DNA from: Pseudomonas sp. Gutcm_11s | Lineage (GTDB): Bacteria > Pseudomonadota > Gammaproteobacteria > Pseudomonadales > Pseudomonadaceae | Assembly (NCBI RefSeq): GCF_028649395.1 | Contig: NZ_JAQSUW010000010.1 | Span: 369,014 to 433,013 of the forward strand | Direction of reading: 5' to 3' | DNA: 64,000 nucleotides | Shown: piece after piece, positions 1 to 9,649 of the stretch | How positions within the stretch are numbered: the first letter of the stretch is position 1 | How the letters are laid out: every line of letters starts with the position of its first letter | Made by a program: the position numbers and the translations under genes | Notes under the pieces: model-generated | The model's input: the letters and a program-made list of their open reading frames with translations, nothing else | Told to the model about the DNA's origin: nothing | Database searches by the model: none

Positions 1-1013
1 AAGAAGTAGCCCCGGCCACCCAGCAGCCTGCCGCCACTGCTCCGGCAGCTGCATCCACCGGCACTCCGGCTGACCCGGCCGCAACCGCTCCGGCGGCTAC
101 CGGCGAGGCCCTGGCCACCGCTCCCGTGGCCCACCCGCAAGCCGAGGCCCTCAAGGCCAAGCTGGACGGGCTGGGCGAAGAGGCCACCGCCGAGCAGGTC
201 GAAGCCGCTCGCCTGGAGTTCCTCCAGCAGAACAACATCGTCGGCGCCGATGCCGAGCAACTGCAGGCCGCCCTGCAGGCGCTGCAAGGCGACGCCGAAC
301 AGGTCGAGGAAGAAGTGCTGCACGACCTGTCGCCGTGGGGCATGTACCAGAACGCCGACCGCGTGGTGAAGAGCGTGATGATCGGCCTGGTCCTGGCCTC
401 GATCCTCACCTGGACCGTCTGGGTCGCCAAAGGCCTGGAACTGGTCGTCGCCCGCCGCCGCCTGCAGCGTGAGCTGCCGGAACTGAAATCCGCGCGCACC
501 CTGGCCCAGGCCGCCGAGCAGGCTCGCACCAAGCACAGCTTCAGCTCCCAGCTGATCGAGGACGCCCGCGACGAACTGCGCCTGTCCGCCGGTTGCAAGG
601 AGAAGGAAGGTATCAAGGAACGCGTCAGCTTCCGCCAGGAGCGCCTGGTCGCTGCCAGCGGCCGCGCCATGAGCCAGGGTACCGGCGTGCTCGCCACCAT
701 CGGTTCCACCGCCCCCTTCGTCGGCCTGTTCGGCACCGTGTGGGGCATCATGAACAGCTTCATCGGCATCGCCGAGTCGCAGACCACCAACCTGGCCGTG
801 GTCGCCCCGGGCATCGCCGAGGCCCTGCTGGCCACCGCGCTGGGCCTGGTCGCCGCCATCCCGGCCGTGGTCGTGTACAACGTCTTCGCCCGCTCCATCA
901 CCGGCTACAAGGCGCAGGTCGCCGATGCGTCGGCCCAAGTCCTGCTGCTGGTCAGCCGCGATCTCGACCAGCCGGTCGGCGAGCGCGCCCAGCCTGTCGC
1001 CAAGGCGGTATGA
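1..1013 (+). CDS. exbB: TonB-system biopolymer transport protein ExbB (5' end outside window)
   Basis: Proton-channel subunit that, with ExbD, energises TonB for outer-membrane uptake of siderophores, haem and similar ligands. The frame is open from position 3 with no stop, so the true start lies before the window; the GTG at 126 is only an internal codon. The visible part begins with an Ala/Pro/Thr-rich stretch typical of the long Pseudomonas ExbB, followed by three membrane segments at about nt 375-445, 690-770 and 810-895. The second and third form the MotA/TolQ/ExbB domain, with a TAPFVGLFGTVWGIM-type core and a GIAEALLATALGL helix. ExbD follows after 3 bases and tonB overlaps exbD, so the three form one operon. 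The family is certain; only the N-terminal length is unknown. Confidence 0.95.
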   Translation, partial: EVAPATQQPAATAPAAASTGTPADPAATAPAATGEALATAPVAHPQAEALKAKLDGLGEEATAEQVEAARLEFLQQNNIVGADAEQLQAALQALQGDAEQVEEEVLHDLSPWGMYQNADRVVKSVMIGLVLASILTWTVWVAKGLELVVARRRLQRELPELKSARTLAQAAEQARTKHSFSSQLIEDARDELRLSAGCKEKEGIKERVSFRQERLVAASGRAMSQGTGVLATIGSTAPFVGLFGTVWGIMNSFIGIAESQTTNLAVVAPGIAEALLATALGLVAAIPAVVVYNVFARSITGYKAQVADASAQVLLLVSRDLDQPVGERAQPVAKAV

Positions 1014-1016
1014 AGC

Positions 1017-1438
<422 letters not shown>

Positions 1439-1442
<4 letters not shown>

Positions 1443-2152
1443 GCCAAGCGCGCCGCCTGCCGCTGTGGGCCGTCAGCCTGATCGCCGTGATCGCCCTGCA
1501 CCTGGTCGTCTATTACGCGGCCCTGCTGTGGAAACCGGCGATGACTCCGGTCCTGCTCGAACCGGCTGCCATGCTGATCGAGCTGGAGCCGGTTGCCGCG
1601 CCGCCGGAACCGACTCCGCCGCAGCCGATCGTCGAGCCTGAGCCGGAGCCGATTCCCGAAGTGGTCGAGGCGCCCAAGCCGAAGCTCGCCATCGTCAAGC
1701 CCAAGCCGAAGCCCAAGGTCAAACCGCAGCCGCCCAAGCCCGAGGTCAAGCCGCAGCCCGAGGCGCCCAAGGTCGCCAGCCAGGAGAAGGCCGCCGCCCC
1801 GGTGCGCGCACCGGTCCAGCAGCAGACCAACCAAGGCGAGATCGACCGCGAGAAGGCCCTGTGGATGGCCAAGCTGCAGGCCTACCTGAGCAAGCGCCTG
1901 CACTATCCGGAGCGCGAGCGGCGAATGAACCGCGCGGGCAGCAAGCATGCCCTGCTGGTCAACTTCACCATCGACGCCCATGGCCGCATCCTCGCCAGCG
2001 AAGTGAAGAGTTCCACCGCGCGCGGTTCCTTCGACCAGGACGTGCAGCGCCAGCTGCGCCGGGCCAGCCCGGTCCCAGCGCCACCCGCCAAGGTGCTGAG
2101 CGGCAACAGCATGTCGATCGACTATCCGCTGAACTTCACGCTGACCCGCTGA
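1439..2152 (+). CDS. tonB: Energy transducer TonB
   Basis: Periplasm-spanning protein that passes the energy of the proton gradient to TonB-dependent outer-membrane receptors. It has 237 residues: an N-terminal membrane anchor (about 8-30), a long Pro/Lys/Glu-rich spacer (about 45-120, with PKPKPKVKPQPPKPEVKPQP-type repeats) and a C-terminal TonB fold (about 150-237) containing HYPERERR. The ATG lies inside the end of exbD. The spacer resembles E. coli TonB in composition, and the exbB-exbD-tonB order supports the call. A hairpin follows the stop. Confidence 0.94.
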
Positions 2153-2155
2153 ACA

Positions 2156-2175
2156 CCTGCCGGAACCCCGGCAGG
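2156..2175 (+). terminator. Hairpin after tonB
   Basis: A perfect 8-bp stem CCTGCCGG/CCGGCAGG with a 4-base loop lies just after the tonB stop. No T-run follows, so it may be a weak or Rho-assisted terminator or a 3'-end stabiliser for the exbB-exbD-tonB message. Confidence 0.45.
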
Positions 2176-2270
2176 CGGCATGGCCAGCCGGGTCGCATCT
2201 TTCTGAGCGGCCCGGTTGGTTCCGTTGAATGCAGCCGCTATGCTTGGCCGCATCTCAATGGAATTTACCT

Positions 2271-3203
2271 ATGACCCTCACCGAACTGCGCTACATCGTC
2301 ACCCTCGCACAGGAACAGCATTTCGGCAGGGCCGCCGAACGCTGCCACGTCAGCCAGCCGACCCTGTCGGTCGGGGTGAAGAAGCTGGAAGACGAGCTCG
2401 GCGTGCTGATCTTCGAGCGCAGCAAGAGCGCGGTACGCCTGACCCCGGTCGGCGAGGGCATCGTCACCCAGGCGCAGAAGGTGCTGGAACAGGCCCAGGG
2501 CATCCGCGAGCTGGCCCAGGCCGGCAAGAACCAGCTGGCTGCGCCGCTGAAGATCGGCGCCATCTACACCGTCGGCCCCTATCTCTTCCCGCACCTGATC
2601 CCGCAGCTGCACCGCGTCGCGCCGGACATGCCGCTGTACATCGAAGAGAACTTCACCCACATCCTGCGTGACAAGCTGCGCACCGGCGAGCTGGACGCGA
2701 TCATCATCGCCCTGCCGTTCCAGGAAGCCGATGTACTGACCAAGCCGCTGTACGACGAGCCGTTCTTCGCCCTGCTGCCGGCTGGCCATCCCTGGGCCGA
2801 GCGCGAGACCATCGACAAGGAACTGCTCAACGACAAGAGCCTGCTGCTGCTCGGCGAGGGCCACTGCTTCCGCGACCAGGTGCTGGAAGCCTGCCCGTCG
2901 CTGCGCAAGGGTGGCGAGGATTCGGCCAAGCACACCACGGTGGAATCCAGCTCGCTGGAGACCATCCGCCACATGGTCGCCTCCGGCCTCGGCGTGTCGA
3001 TCCTGCCGTTCTCCGCGGTCGACAGCCACCACTACGCCCCCGGCGTGATCGAGGTGCGCCCGCTGACCGCGCCGGCGCCGTTCCGCACCGTGGCCATCGC
3101 CTGGCGCGCCAGCTTCCCGCGGCCCAAGGCCATCGAAGTGCTGGCCGACTCGATCCGCCTGTGCTCGGTCGCCCGCCCCCAGGGTGAAGCCACCCCGGCA
3201 TGA
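2271..3203 (+). CDS. oxyR: Hydrogen peroxide-sensing LysR regulator OxyR
   Basis: LysR-family activator of catalase, alkyl hydroperoxide reductase and other peroxide defences. The ATG at 2271 gives 310 residues, the normal Pseudomonas length; upstream in-frame codons would add an unrelated 14-residue extension. The N-terminal helix-turn-helix (about 1-60) reads MTLTELRYIV..HFGRAAERCHVSQPTLS. The redox pair is intact: Cys199 and Cys208 lie in GHCFRDQVLEAC, matching E. coli OxyR numbering exactly. recG overlaps its stop by four bases, as in other pseudomonads where oxyR-recG are co-transcribed. Confidence 0.97.
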   Translation: MTLTELRYIVTLAQEQHFGRAAERCHVSQPTLSVGVKKLEDELGVLIFERSKSAVRLTPVGEGIVTQAQKVLEQAQGIRELAQAGKNQLAAPLKIGAIYTVGPYLFPHLIPQLHRVAPDMPLYIEENFTHILRDKLRTGELDAIIIALPFQEADVLTKPLYDEPFFALLPAGHPWAERETIDKELLNDKSLLLLGEGHCFRDQVLEACPSLRKGGEDSAKHTTVESSSLETIRHMVASGLGVSILPFSAVDSHHYAPGVIEVRPLTAPAPFRTVAIAWRASFPRPKAIEVLADSIRLCSVARPQGEATPA

Positions 3204-5275
3204 CCGAGCTGGCACAGGTCCCGGTCACCGTGCTCAAGGGCGTCGGTGACGCGCTGGCCGAGAAGCTGAGCAAGGTCGGCCTGGAGAACCTGCAGGACGT
3301 GCTGTTCCATCTGCCACTGCGCTACCAGGACCGCACCCGCATCACCCCGATCGGCGCCCTGCGCCCGGGCCAGGACGCCGTGGTCGAAGGCATAGTGGCC
3401 GGCGCCGACGTGGCCATGGGCCGCCGCCGCAGCCTGCTGGTGCGCCTGCAGGACGGTACCGGCACGCTCTCCCTGCGTTTCTTCCACTTCAGCCAGGCGC
3501 AGAAGGATGGCCTCAAGCGCGGCACCGCCCTGCGCTGCTACGGCGAAGTGCGCCCCGGCGCCACCGGTCTGGAGATCTACCACCCGGAATACCGCGCGCA
3601 GAGCGGTGACGAGCCGGCGCCGGTAGAGCAGACCCTGACGCCGATCTATCCGACCACCGAGGGTCTGACCCAGCAGCGCCTGCGCCAGCTCAGCCAGCAG
3701 GCCCTGGCCCGCCTCGGCCCGCAGAGCCTGCCGGACTGGTTGCCCGCCGAACTGGGCCGCGATTACCAGCTGGGCCCGCTGGACGAAGCCATCCGCTACC
3801 TGCACCGGCCGCCTCCGGACGCCGACCAGGAAGAGCTGGCCGAGGGTCGTCATTGGGCCCAGCATCGCCTGGCCTTCGAGGAACTGCTGACTCATCAGCT
3901 GTCGCTGCAGCGCCTGCGCGAACAGGTACGCGCCCAGGCCGCACCGGTGCTGCCGCCGGCCAAGAAGCTGCCGCAGCAGTTCCTCGCCAACCTCGGCTTC
4001 GCCCCCACCGGTGCGCAGCAACGGGTCGGTGCCGAGATCGCCTACGACCTGGCGCAATCCGAGCCCATGCTGCGCCTGGTGCAGGGCGACGTCGGCGCCG
4101 GCAAGACCGTGGTCGCCGCCCTCGCCGCCCTGCAGGCGCTGGAGGCCGGCTACCAGGTGGCGCTGATGGCACCGACCGAGATCCTCGCCGAGCAGCACTA
4201 CCTCAACTTCACCCGCTGGCTGCAGCCGCTGGGCATCGAGGTCGCCTGGCTGGCCGGCAAGCTCAAGGGCAAGGCGCGCAGCGCAGCGCTGGAGCAGATC
4301 GCCGGCGGCGCACCGATGGTGGTCGGCACCCATGCGCTGTTCCAGGACGAGGTGCGCTTTTCCAGACTCGCGCTGGTGATCATCGACGAGCAGCACCGCT
4401 TCGGCGTGCAGCAGCGCCTGGCGCTGCGGCAGAAGGGCATCGACGGGCGCCTGTGCCCGCACCAGTTGATCATGACCGCCACGCCGATCCCGCGAACCCT
4501 GGCGATGAGCGCCTACGCCGACCTCGACACCTCGATCCTCGACGAGCTGCCGCCCGGGCGCACCCCGGTGAACACCGTGCTGGTGCCCGATAGCCGCCGC
4601 TTCGAAGTGGTCGAGCGGGTGCGCGCGGCCTGCCGCGAGGGGCGCCAGGCCTACTGGGTGTGCACCCTGATCGAGGAGTCCGAGGAGCTCACCTGCCAGG
4701 CCGCCGAGACCAGTTTCGAGGAGCTCTCCAGCGCACTGGGCGAGCTGCGTGTCGGCCTGATCCACGGGCGCATGAAGCCGGCCGAGAAGGCCGAGGTGAT
4801 GGACGCGTTCAAGCGCAACGACCTGCAGCTGCTGGTCGCCACCACCGTCATCGAAGTCGGCGTCGACGTGCCCAATGCCAGCCTGATGATCATCGAGAAC
4901 CCCGAGCGCCTGGGCCTGGCCCAGCTGCACCAGCTGCGTGGCCGGGTCGGCCGTGGCAGCGCCGCCAGCCACTGCGTGCTGCTCTACCACGCGCCGCTGT
5001 CACAGCTCGGCCGCGAACGCCTGGGCATCATGCGCGAGACCTGCGACGGCTTCGTCATCGCCGAGAAGGACCTGGAACTGCGCGGCCCCGGCGAGATGCT
5101 CGGCACCCGCCAGACCGGCCTGCTGCAGTTCAAGGTCGCCGACCTGATGCGCGACGCCGACCTGCTGCCAGCCGTGCGCGAAGCCGCGCAGGAGCTGCTG
5201 GCACGCTGGCCGCAACATGTCAGCCCGCTGCTCGAACGCTGGTTGCGTCATGGCCAACAGTATGGCCAAGTGTGA
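3200..5275 (+). CDS. recG: ATP-dependent DNA helicase RecG
   Basis: Superfamily 2 helicase that remodels stalled replication forks and branched recombination intermediates. The 691 residues have the RecG layout: an N-terminal helical/OB wedge domain (about 1-170, with LPLRYQDRT), then two helicase domains. Walker A is GDVGAGKT at 296-303 and the DEQH box is at 396-399; the later QLRGRVGRG motif is also present. Its ATG overlaps the oxyR stop by four bases, so expression may rise with oxyR. Confidence 0.97.
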   Translation: MTELAQVPVTVLKGVGDALAEKLSKVGLENLQDVLFHLPLRYQDRTRITPIGALRPGQDAVVEGIVAGADVAMGRRRSLLVRLQDGTGTLSLRFFHFSQAQKDGLKRGTALRCYGEVRPGATGLEIYHPEYRAQSGDEPAPVEQTLTPIYPTTEGLTQQRLRQLSQQALARLGPQSLPDWLPAELGRDYQLGPLDEAIRYLHRPPPDADQEELAEGRHWAQHRLAFEELLTHQLSLQRLREQVRAQAAPVLPPAKKLPQQFLANLGFAPTGAQQRVGAEIAYDLAQSEPMLRLVQGDVGAGKTVVAALAALQALEAGYQVALMAPTEILAEQHYLNFTRWLQPLGIEVAWLAGKLKGKARSAALEQIAGGAPMVVGTHALFQDEVRFSRLALVIIDEQHRFGVQQRLALRQKGIDGRLCPHQLIMTATPIPRTLAMSAYADLDTSILDELPPGRTPVNTVLVPDSRRFEVVERVRAACREGRQAYWVCTLIEESEELTCQAAETSFEELSSALGELRVGLIHGRMKPAEKAEVMDAFKRNDLQLLVATTVIEVGVDVPNASLMIIENPERLGLAQLHQLRGRVGRGSAASHCVLLYHAPLSQLGRERLGIMRETCDGFVIAEKDLELRGPGEMLGTRQTGLLQFKVADLMRDADLLPAVREAAQELLARWPQHVSPLLERWLRHGQQYGQV

Positions 5276-5377
5276 TGTGGCGCACGAAACGCCGCCGGTC
5301 GCCCGTCCGACGGCCGCGCGTCGGCTCAGCCCCGCTGGTTATACTCCAGAAAAAGTAGTCCCTGCCGGATCCCGCAT

Positions 5378-6784
5378 ATGACCGAAGTCGCCCTCGCTCC
5401 TGATTCCGCCCCGCGCCCGCCGGCGGTAATCCTGCAACTCCTCGAGAAGCTCGGCGTACCTTGCCTCATCCGCGCCGAACATCCCGCCCACCCGGCCGCC
5501 CGCCGCGTGCAGGCCGCGCTGCTGGAAGATGCGGTCGGTGCGCTGCTGGTGCTGTTCCCGCAGAGCCAGCTGCTCGACCTCAACCGCCTGGCCGAACTGA
5601 CCGGACGCAAGCTCACCGCAGTCAAGCCCGAGCGCATGGAGCGCATGCTGGCCAAGCACGACCTCGGCCTGCTGCCGGGCCTGCCGCCGCTGACCAGCTC
5701 GCCCTGCCTGTACGACGAGCGCCTGCTGCAGGAGCCCAGTCTGCTGGTCGAGTCCGGCCAGCCCGGCGTGCTGCTGGAAATCGACAGCGAACATTACAAA
5801 TCGGTGCTGCTGGCCAAGGCCAGCGCCGCGCGTTTCGGCGAGCCGCTGGCCGGCATTCGTCCGAATCTGAATCGCCCCGACGACGACCGCGCCGAGATCA
5901 CCCAGGCGGTGCAGGCCTTCACCGCTCGCCGCATCCAGCAGCGCCTCGAGGAAACCATCGAGATCCCGCCGCTGCCGGAAACCGCACAGAAGATCATCAA
6001 GCTGCGCGTCGACCCGGACGCCACCGTCGACGACATCACCGGCGTGGTCGAAACCGACCCGGCGCTGGCCGCCCAGGTGGTCAGCTGGGCCGCCTCGCCC
6101 TACTACGCTGCGCCCGGCAAGATCCGCTCGGTGGAAGACGCCATCGTTCGCGTACTGGGCTTCGACCTGGTGATCAACTTGGCCCTCGGCCTGGCCCTGG
6201 GCAAAACCCTTGCCCTGCCCAAGGACCAGCCGCAACAGGCCACGCCCTACTGGCAGCAGGCGATCTACACCGCCGCCATCATCGAGGGCCTGACCCGCGC
6301 CATGCCGCGCGCCCAGCGCCCGGAAGCCGGCCTGACCTACCTCGCCGGCCTGCTGCACAACTTCGGCTATCTGGTCCTGGCCCACGTCTTCCCGCCGCAC
6401 TTCTCGCTGATCTGCCGGCACCTGGAGGTCAACCCACACCTGTCCGCCGGCTATGTCGAGCAGCACCTGCTGGGCATCACCCGCGAGCAGATCGGCGCCT
6501 GGCTGATGCGCTTCTGGGACATGCCGGAAGAGCTGGCCACCGCTCTGCGCTTCCAGCACGACCCGGCCTACGATGGCGCCCATGCCGCCTACCCGAACCT
6601 GGTGTGCCTGGCGGTCAACCTGTTGCGCAGCCGTGGTATCGGCAGCGGCCCGCAGCATGATCTGCCGGACGCGCTATTCGAGCGCCTGGGCATCAGCCGC
6701 GACAAGGCCGAGGACGCGCTGAACAAGGTGCTGCAGGCGGAAGCGGCGCTGCGCGAACTGGCTTCGCAGTTCAATCATCACTGA
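5378..6784 (+). CDS. YbaK-like / HDOD two-domain protein
   Basis: The 468-residue protein joins an N-terminal YbaK/EbsC-like domain (about 15-165, similar to aminoacyl-tRNA deacylases; LAELTGRKLTAVKPERMERM, then a PPLTSSPCLYDERLL stretch) to a C-terminal HDOD domain (about 190-440, starting near the ETIEIPPLPETAQKI stretch). HDOD domains are catalytically degenerate HD relatives found in bacterial signalling proteins. Orthologues occur next to recG in other pseudomonads. No phosphodiesterase HD metal pair is evident. Its role is unknown; it could link translation quality or a nucleotide ligand to a regulatory output. A strong bidirectional terminator follows. Confidence 0.8.
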   Translation: MTEVALAPDSAPRPPAVILQLLEKLGVPCLIRAEHPAHPAARRVQAALLEDAVGALLVLFPQSQLLDLNRLAELTGRKLTAVKPERMERMLAKHDLGLLPGLPPLTSSPCLYDERLLQEPSLLVESGQPGVLLEIDSEHYKSVLLAKASAARFGEPLAGIRPNLNRPDDDRAEITQAVQAFTARRIQQRLEETIEIPPLPETAQKIIKLRVDPDATVDDITGVVETDPALAAQVVSWAASPYYAAPGKIRSVEDAIVRVLGFDLVINLALGLALGKTLALPKDQPQQATPYWQQAIYTAAIIEGLTRAMPRAQRPEAGLTYLAGLLHNFGYLVLAHVFPPHFSLICRHLEVNPHLSAGYVEQHLLGITREQIGAWLMRFWDMPEELATALRFQHDPAYDGAHAAYPNLVCLAVNLLRSRGIGSGPQHDLPDALFERLGISRDKAEDALNKVLQAEAALRELASQFNHH

Positions 6785-6799
6785 TCGCTGCAGCGCATG

Positions 6800-6823
6800 A
6801 AAAGGGGCCCTCGGGCCCCTTTT
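6800..6823. terminator. Bidirectional intrinsic terminator
   Basis: Perfect palindrome AAAAGGGGCCC-TC-GGGCCCCTTTT between two convergent genes. The 11-bp stem with A- and T-runs at its ends can stop transcription from either strand. Confidence 0.9.
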
Positions 6824-6826
6824 GCG

Positions 6827-7555
6827 TTACTTGAGCTTGGCTCGCCTGGCGGCGAACACTTCCGGCAGCGCCTTGACGCTGGCATCCAGCACCGCTCGCA
6901 GCGGCGCCTGCTCATACAGCGCAGCGTACTCGCCGAGCTGGTCGCTGGGCGTCTGCCGGTAGGCATAGAGCATGAACGCCTCGATGCCCTTGGCACTGGA
7001 CTCACGCAGCGGCGCAAGCTGCGCAGCGGTCTGCTCGGCCAGGGCCTTCTCGTCGAGATTGCCGCCACGCGCACGCAGCGCCAGCAGCGCCTGGGTCTTG
7101 CCGACCTCATAGCGCAGCAGGGTAGCCAGCTCGGTGGTGTGCGCGGCCTTGTCCAGGCGCTGCACCAGTTCCAGGCGCTTGCCCAGCGGCGGGCGCTCCT
7201 GCAGCTGCTGGCGGTAGGCGGCCAGGCCACCATCTCCACCCACCGCACGCTCGGCGGCGGTGAAATGCTGGGCCAGCGGACTGTCCAGCAGCGTCAGCGC
7301 CTGTTGCAGCTGCGCCGGTTTCACCTTGGCGGCCACCCGCTTGGCCAGGTCGGCGCACAGCGGCTCCGCGGCGAAGGCCTGGCCCAGCGCCTTCTGCTGC
7401 TCAGCGTTCATGCCGCGCTGCAACAATGGCGCACTCTGCTCGCAGAGCAGCTTGACCCCGGCCAGGTCGAGAACCCGCTCGAGGGTGGCATCGGCAGCCT
7501 GCACGGGAGGAGCCAGCGCGAACAGGGTAGCGGCGAGGAAAAGTGGCAAACGCAT
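6827..7555 (-). CDS. Exported protein of unknown function
   Basis: A 242-residue protein with a clear signal peptide (MRLPLFLAATLFALAPPVQA, cleavage near residue 20) and an almost wholly helical, Ala/Leu/Gln-rich mature part rich in charged residues. No catalytic motif or lipobox is visible. It is probably periplasmic. It converges on the upstream HDOD gene with a shared terminator and lies in the same place as an uncharacterised gene between recG and hup in related pseudomonads. I do not recognise a function. Confidence 0.75.
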   Translation of the reverse strand: MRLPLFLAATLFALAPPVQAADATLERVLDLAGVKLLCEQSAPLLQRGMNAEQQKALGQAFAAEPLCADLAKRVAAKVKPAQLQQALTLLDSPLAQHFTAAERAVGGDGGLAAYRQQLQERPPLGKRLELVQRLDKAAHTTELATLLRYEVGKTQALLALRARGGNLDEKALAEQTAAQLAPLRESSAKGIEAFMLYAYRQTPSDQLGEYAALYEQAPLRAVLDASVKALPEVFAARRAKLK

Positions 7556-7623
7556 GACGACGGTTCCGTGGAAAAGCCCAGCCTAGCCAAGCGGCAGGCG
7601 GCAAACCAGCCCGGGAAAGCGGC

Positions 7624-8022
7624 TCAGGCCGCTTTCTTGAGCTCGGTCTTCTTTTTCTTCTTCGGCACCACGTGCTTGAGCAGGCCCTGGAACCAGATCA
7701 CCAGCGCCGGGTTGCCCTGGATCTGGATGTCCTTGTTCTGGATGCCCTGCATGAAGGCCAGCTGCTTGTTCTTGGCGTTCATGGTGGCGAAGCCGTAGAC
7801 CGCATCCTTGAAGCCGATGGCGAAGGCCGGCTCGCTGGCAACACCGGCATGGCTGGTGACGCGCTGATCCTTGATGCGGTAGTGACGGGCAACCTTGCCG
7901 TCGAGGGTGTGCAACTGGAAGACCAGCTCCTTGCCGTCTAGCTGCTGCTGGAATTCGGGATTGGTACGGCTGGCCTTGGCCATCAGGCGGCCCAGCATCC
8001 AGAGGAGAAAGCGGAACTTCAT
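7624..8022 (-). CDS. SCP2 sterol-binding-like domain protein
   Basis: A 132-residue protein starting MKFRFLLWMLGRLM; a longer reading frame upstream lacks a better ribosome site and would add unlike sequence. The body (about 25-115) resembles SCP2 lipid-carrier domains (VFQLHTLDGKVARHYRIKD, GFKDAVYGFATM), and the end is a lysine-rich tail (VVPKKKKKTELKKAA). Such domains bind hydrophobic ligands, and some bacterial members assist ubiquinone synthesis. Whether this one does is inference only, though ubiC/ubiA are nearby. It stands alone on the minus strand. Confidence 0.65.
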   Translation of the reverse strand: MKFRFLLWMLGRLMAKASRTNPEFQQQLDGKELVFQLHTLDGKVARHYRIKDQRVTSHAGVASEPAFAIGFKDAVYGFATMNAKNKQLAFMQGIQNKDIQIQGNPALVIWFQGLLKHVVPKKKKKTELKKAA

Positions 8023-8127
8023 GGCGCGCGGCCTCGCGAGTGATGGATTCGGCGGCGCATTGTAGCGACTTGCGCAGGACACTACATCCTGTCTGGGAAG
8101 CGGCTGGCGCGGAACTGCGGAGGGAGT

Positions 8128-8153
8128 GGCCCGGAGCCTGACGGCTCCGGGCC
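8128..8153 (-). terminator. Hairpin after hup
   Basis: Perfect 11-bp stem GGCCCGGAGCC/GGCTCCGGGCC with a 4-base loop, placed 10 bases beyond the hup stop. No T-run, so its role as terminator is probable rather than certain. Confidence 0.55.
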
Positions 8154-8162
8154 GGGAGTAGC

Positions 8163-8435
8163 TTAGTTGACGGCGTCTTTCAGGGACTTGCCCGGCTTGA
8201 AGGCCACGGTGTTGCTGGCCTTGATCTTGACCGGTGCACCGGTCTGCGGGTTCTTGCCAGTGCGGGCGCCGCGATGGCGCTGCAGGAAGGTACCAAAGCC
8301 GACCAGGGTGACGCTGTCCTTGCGATTCAGCGCGCTGGTGATCTCTTCGAGCACGGCGTTGAGTACGCGGTTGGCCTGGTCTTTGGTCAGATCTGCCTTT
8401 TCGGCGATGGCCGCGGCGAGTTCAGGTTTGCGCAT
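8163..8435 (-). CDS. hupA: HU family nucleoid DNA-binding protein
   Basis: Small basic histone-like protein that bends and compacts DNA. The start at 8435 gives 90 residues (MRKPELAAAIAEKADL...), the exact HU size; longer frames run into unrelated upstream sequence. The DNA-binding arm is recognisable in RGARTGKNPQTGAPVKIKA, and the C-terminal NTVAFKPGKSLKDAVN is typical. It occupies the place of the hup gene near rubA in P. aeruginosa, hence the tentative symbol. It has its own hairpin terminator and about 230 bases of non-coding DNA upstream for its promoter. Confidence 0.93.
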   Translation of the reverse strand: MRKPELAAAIAEKADLTKDQANRVLNAVLEEITSALNRKDSVTLVGFGTFLQRHRGARTGKNPQTGAPVKIKASNTVAFKPGKSLKDAVN

Positions 8436-8663
8436 AGATGCCTCTTTGACGGTTTGTTGTTGTTGTGTCCGTGCTGTCCGTCCGGAACAGCGCCAAAGGC
8501 GCCGCAACGGCTCTGCGCTGCGGCAGACCGGTGGAGAATGGCACGCCATCCGGGACTGCGCCAGTGCTGCCGGGCAGTTTGCACGGCAGAAATCAGGGCG
8601 ATAGCGACAGAACAACCGTCATTTCAGCCACAAGCTGATCAACGCTCCGCATCCCCTTCCCCA

Positions 8664-8694
8664 AAACGCCAGCGGCGGCCCTGGGGCCGCCGCT
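8664..8694 (-). terminator. Intrinsic terminator of rubredoxin gene
   Basis: An 11-bp stem AGCGGCGGCCC/GGGCCGCCGCT; on the minus strand it is followed within a few bases by TTTT. It sits just after the rubredoxin stop codon in the direction of transcription. The rest of the roughly 280-base gap (8436-8717) shows no gene and must hold the hup promoter. Confidence 0.7.
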
Positions 8695-8717
8695 GCGAAG
8701 CCTCGGAGCAGGGGCTA

Positions 8718-8885
8718 TCAGGCGATTTCGATCATCTCGAAGTCGGCCTTGCCCACGCCGCAATCCGGGCACAGCCAGTCGGCCGGCACGTCTTCCCAGC
8801 GGGTGCCCGGCTCGATGCCGTCGTCAGGCCAGCCCTGGCTCTCGTCATAGATCAGACCACAGACCACACATTGCCACTTCTTCAT
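8718..8885 (-). CDS. rubA: Rubredoxin
   Basis: A 55-residue iron electron carrier read from ATG at 8885. Two CxxC-type iron ligand pairs are present, CVVCG near the N-terminus and CPDCG near the C-terminus, with the usual [21 protein letters not shown] core. Rubredoxins of this type pass electrons to alkane hydroxylases and other oxygenases. In P. aeruginosa this locus has two rubredoxin genes and a reductase; here only one is present and no reductase gene is in the window. The 47-fold shorter length than neighbours makes it easy to miss. Confidence 0.95.
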   Translation of the reverse strand: MKKWQCVVCGLIYDESQGWPDDGIEPGTRWEDVPADWLCPDCGVGKADFEMIEIA

Positions 8886-9039
8886 GCTCTACCTCATCGT
8901 GGGCCGTCTCTGCGGACGCTGCGCCCTGGTCAAAAAATCAGCAGGCTTTTTACTGGCATGCGCCGCCATGTGCAAGTGCCGGACGACCGGTACCGCTGTG
9001 TTAAGCTCGCGGCCTTCCCAGGCAGTCGAAGCCGTTGTC

Positions 9040-9588
9040 GTGCCCTCCTCCGTCCTCGCCCACCCGCCGCGCTGGCTCAGCGCCTCCCAGCTGCATCCGG
9101 TACCCGCGCCGTTGCTGCGTGACTGGCTGTTCAACCAGGAGTCGCTGACCCGCCGCCTCACCGCCCTCAGCCAGCAGCGCTTCTCCGTGCAGCCACTGCA
9201 GCAGGGCTGGCAGGTGCTGCGCGCCGACGAGTGCACCGCCCTGCAGGTGCCGGCCGGTAGCATGGGCTGGGTCCGCGAGGTGTTCCTGCTCGGTGCCGGC
9301 CAGCCCTGGGTGTTCGCCCGCAGCGTGGCGGCGCGACAGGCCCTGGAGGGCTCCGGCCTCGACCTCGGCAAGCTGGGCAGCCGTTCGCTCGGCGAGTTGC
9401 TGTTCAGCGACCGCGCCTTCGCCCGTGGCGAGCTGCAGGCCTGCCGCTACCCGGCGGCCTGGCTGCCGGCCGAGGTACGCACCGAACAGCTCTGGGGGCG
9501 CCGCTCGTGCTTCCGCCGCGATGCACTCGGCGTGCTGGTGGCCGAAGTCTTCCTGCCGAGCTTCTGGTCTCACACGGCCGAGAACTAG
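9040..9588 (+). CDS. ubiC: Chorismate pyruvate-lyase UbiC
   Basis: Converts chorismate to 4-hydroxybenzoate plus pyruvate, the first committed step of ubiquinone synthesis. The family core [21 protein letters not shown] is clear, followed by LGELLF near the C-terminal third. I take GTG at 9040 (182 residues), which matches the usual 165-185; an ATG at 8884 would add 52 unlike residues and overlap the rubredoxin start on the other strand. No strong ribosome site decides this. ubiA follows 61 bases later, the standard ubiCA pair. Confidence 0.9.
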   Translation: MPSSVLAHPPRWLSASQLHPVPAPLLRDWLFNQESLTRRLTALSQQRFSVQPLQQGWQVLRADECTALQVPAGSMGWVREVFLLGAGQPWVFARSVAARQALEGSGLDLGKLGSRSLGELLFSDRAFARGELQACRYPAAWLPAEVRTEQLWGRRSCFRRDALGVLVAEVFLPSFWSHTAEN

Positions 9589-9649
9589 ACGCCGCCCTCG
9601 CCGCGCGCCTGCCCATATAATCGGCACACCTGGCCCGGAGACATCGTCG

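Noticed and set aside
126-128. GTG as the start of ExbB
   Set aside because: The frame is open to the window edge and codes for the Ala/Pro-rich N-terminus usual in Pseudomonas ExbB, so the true start is outside.
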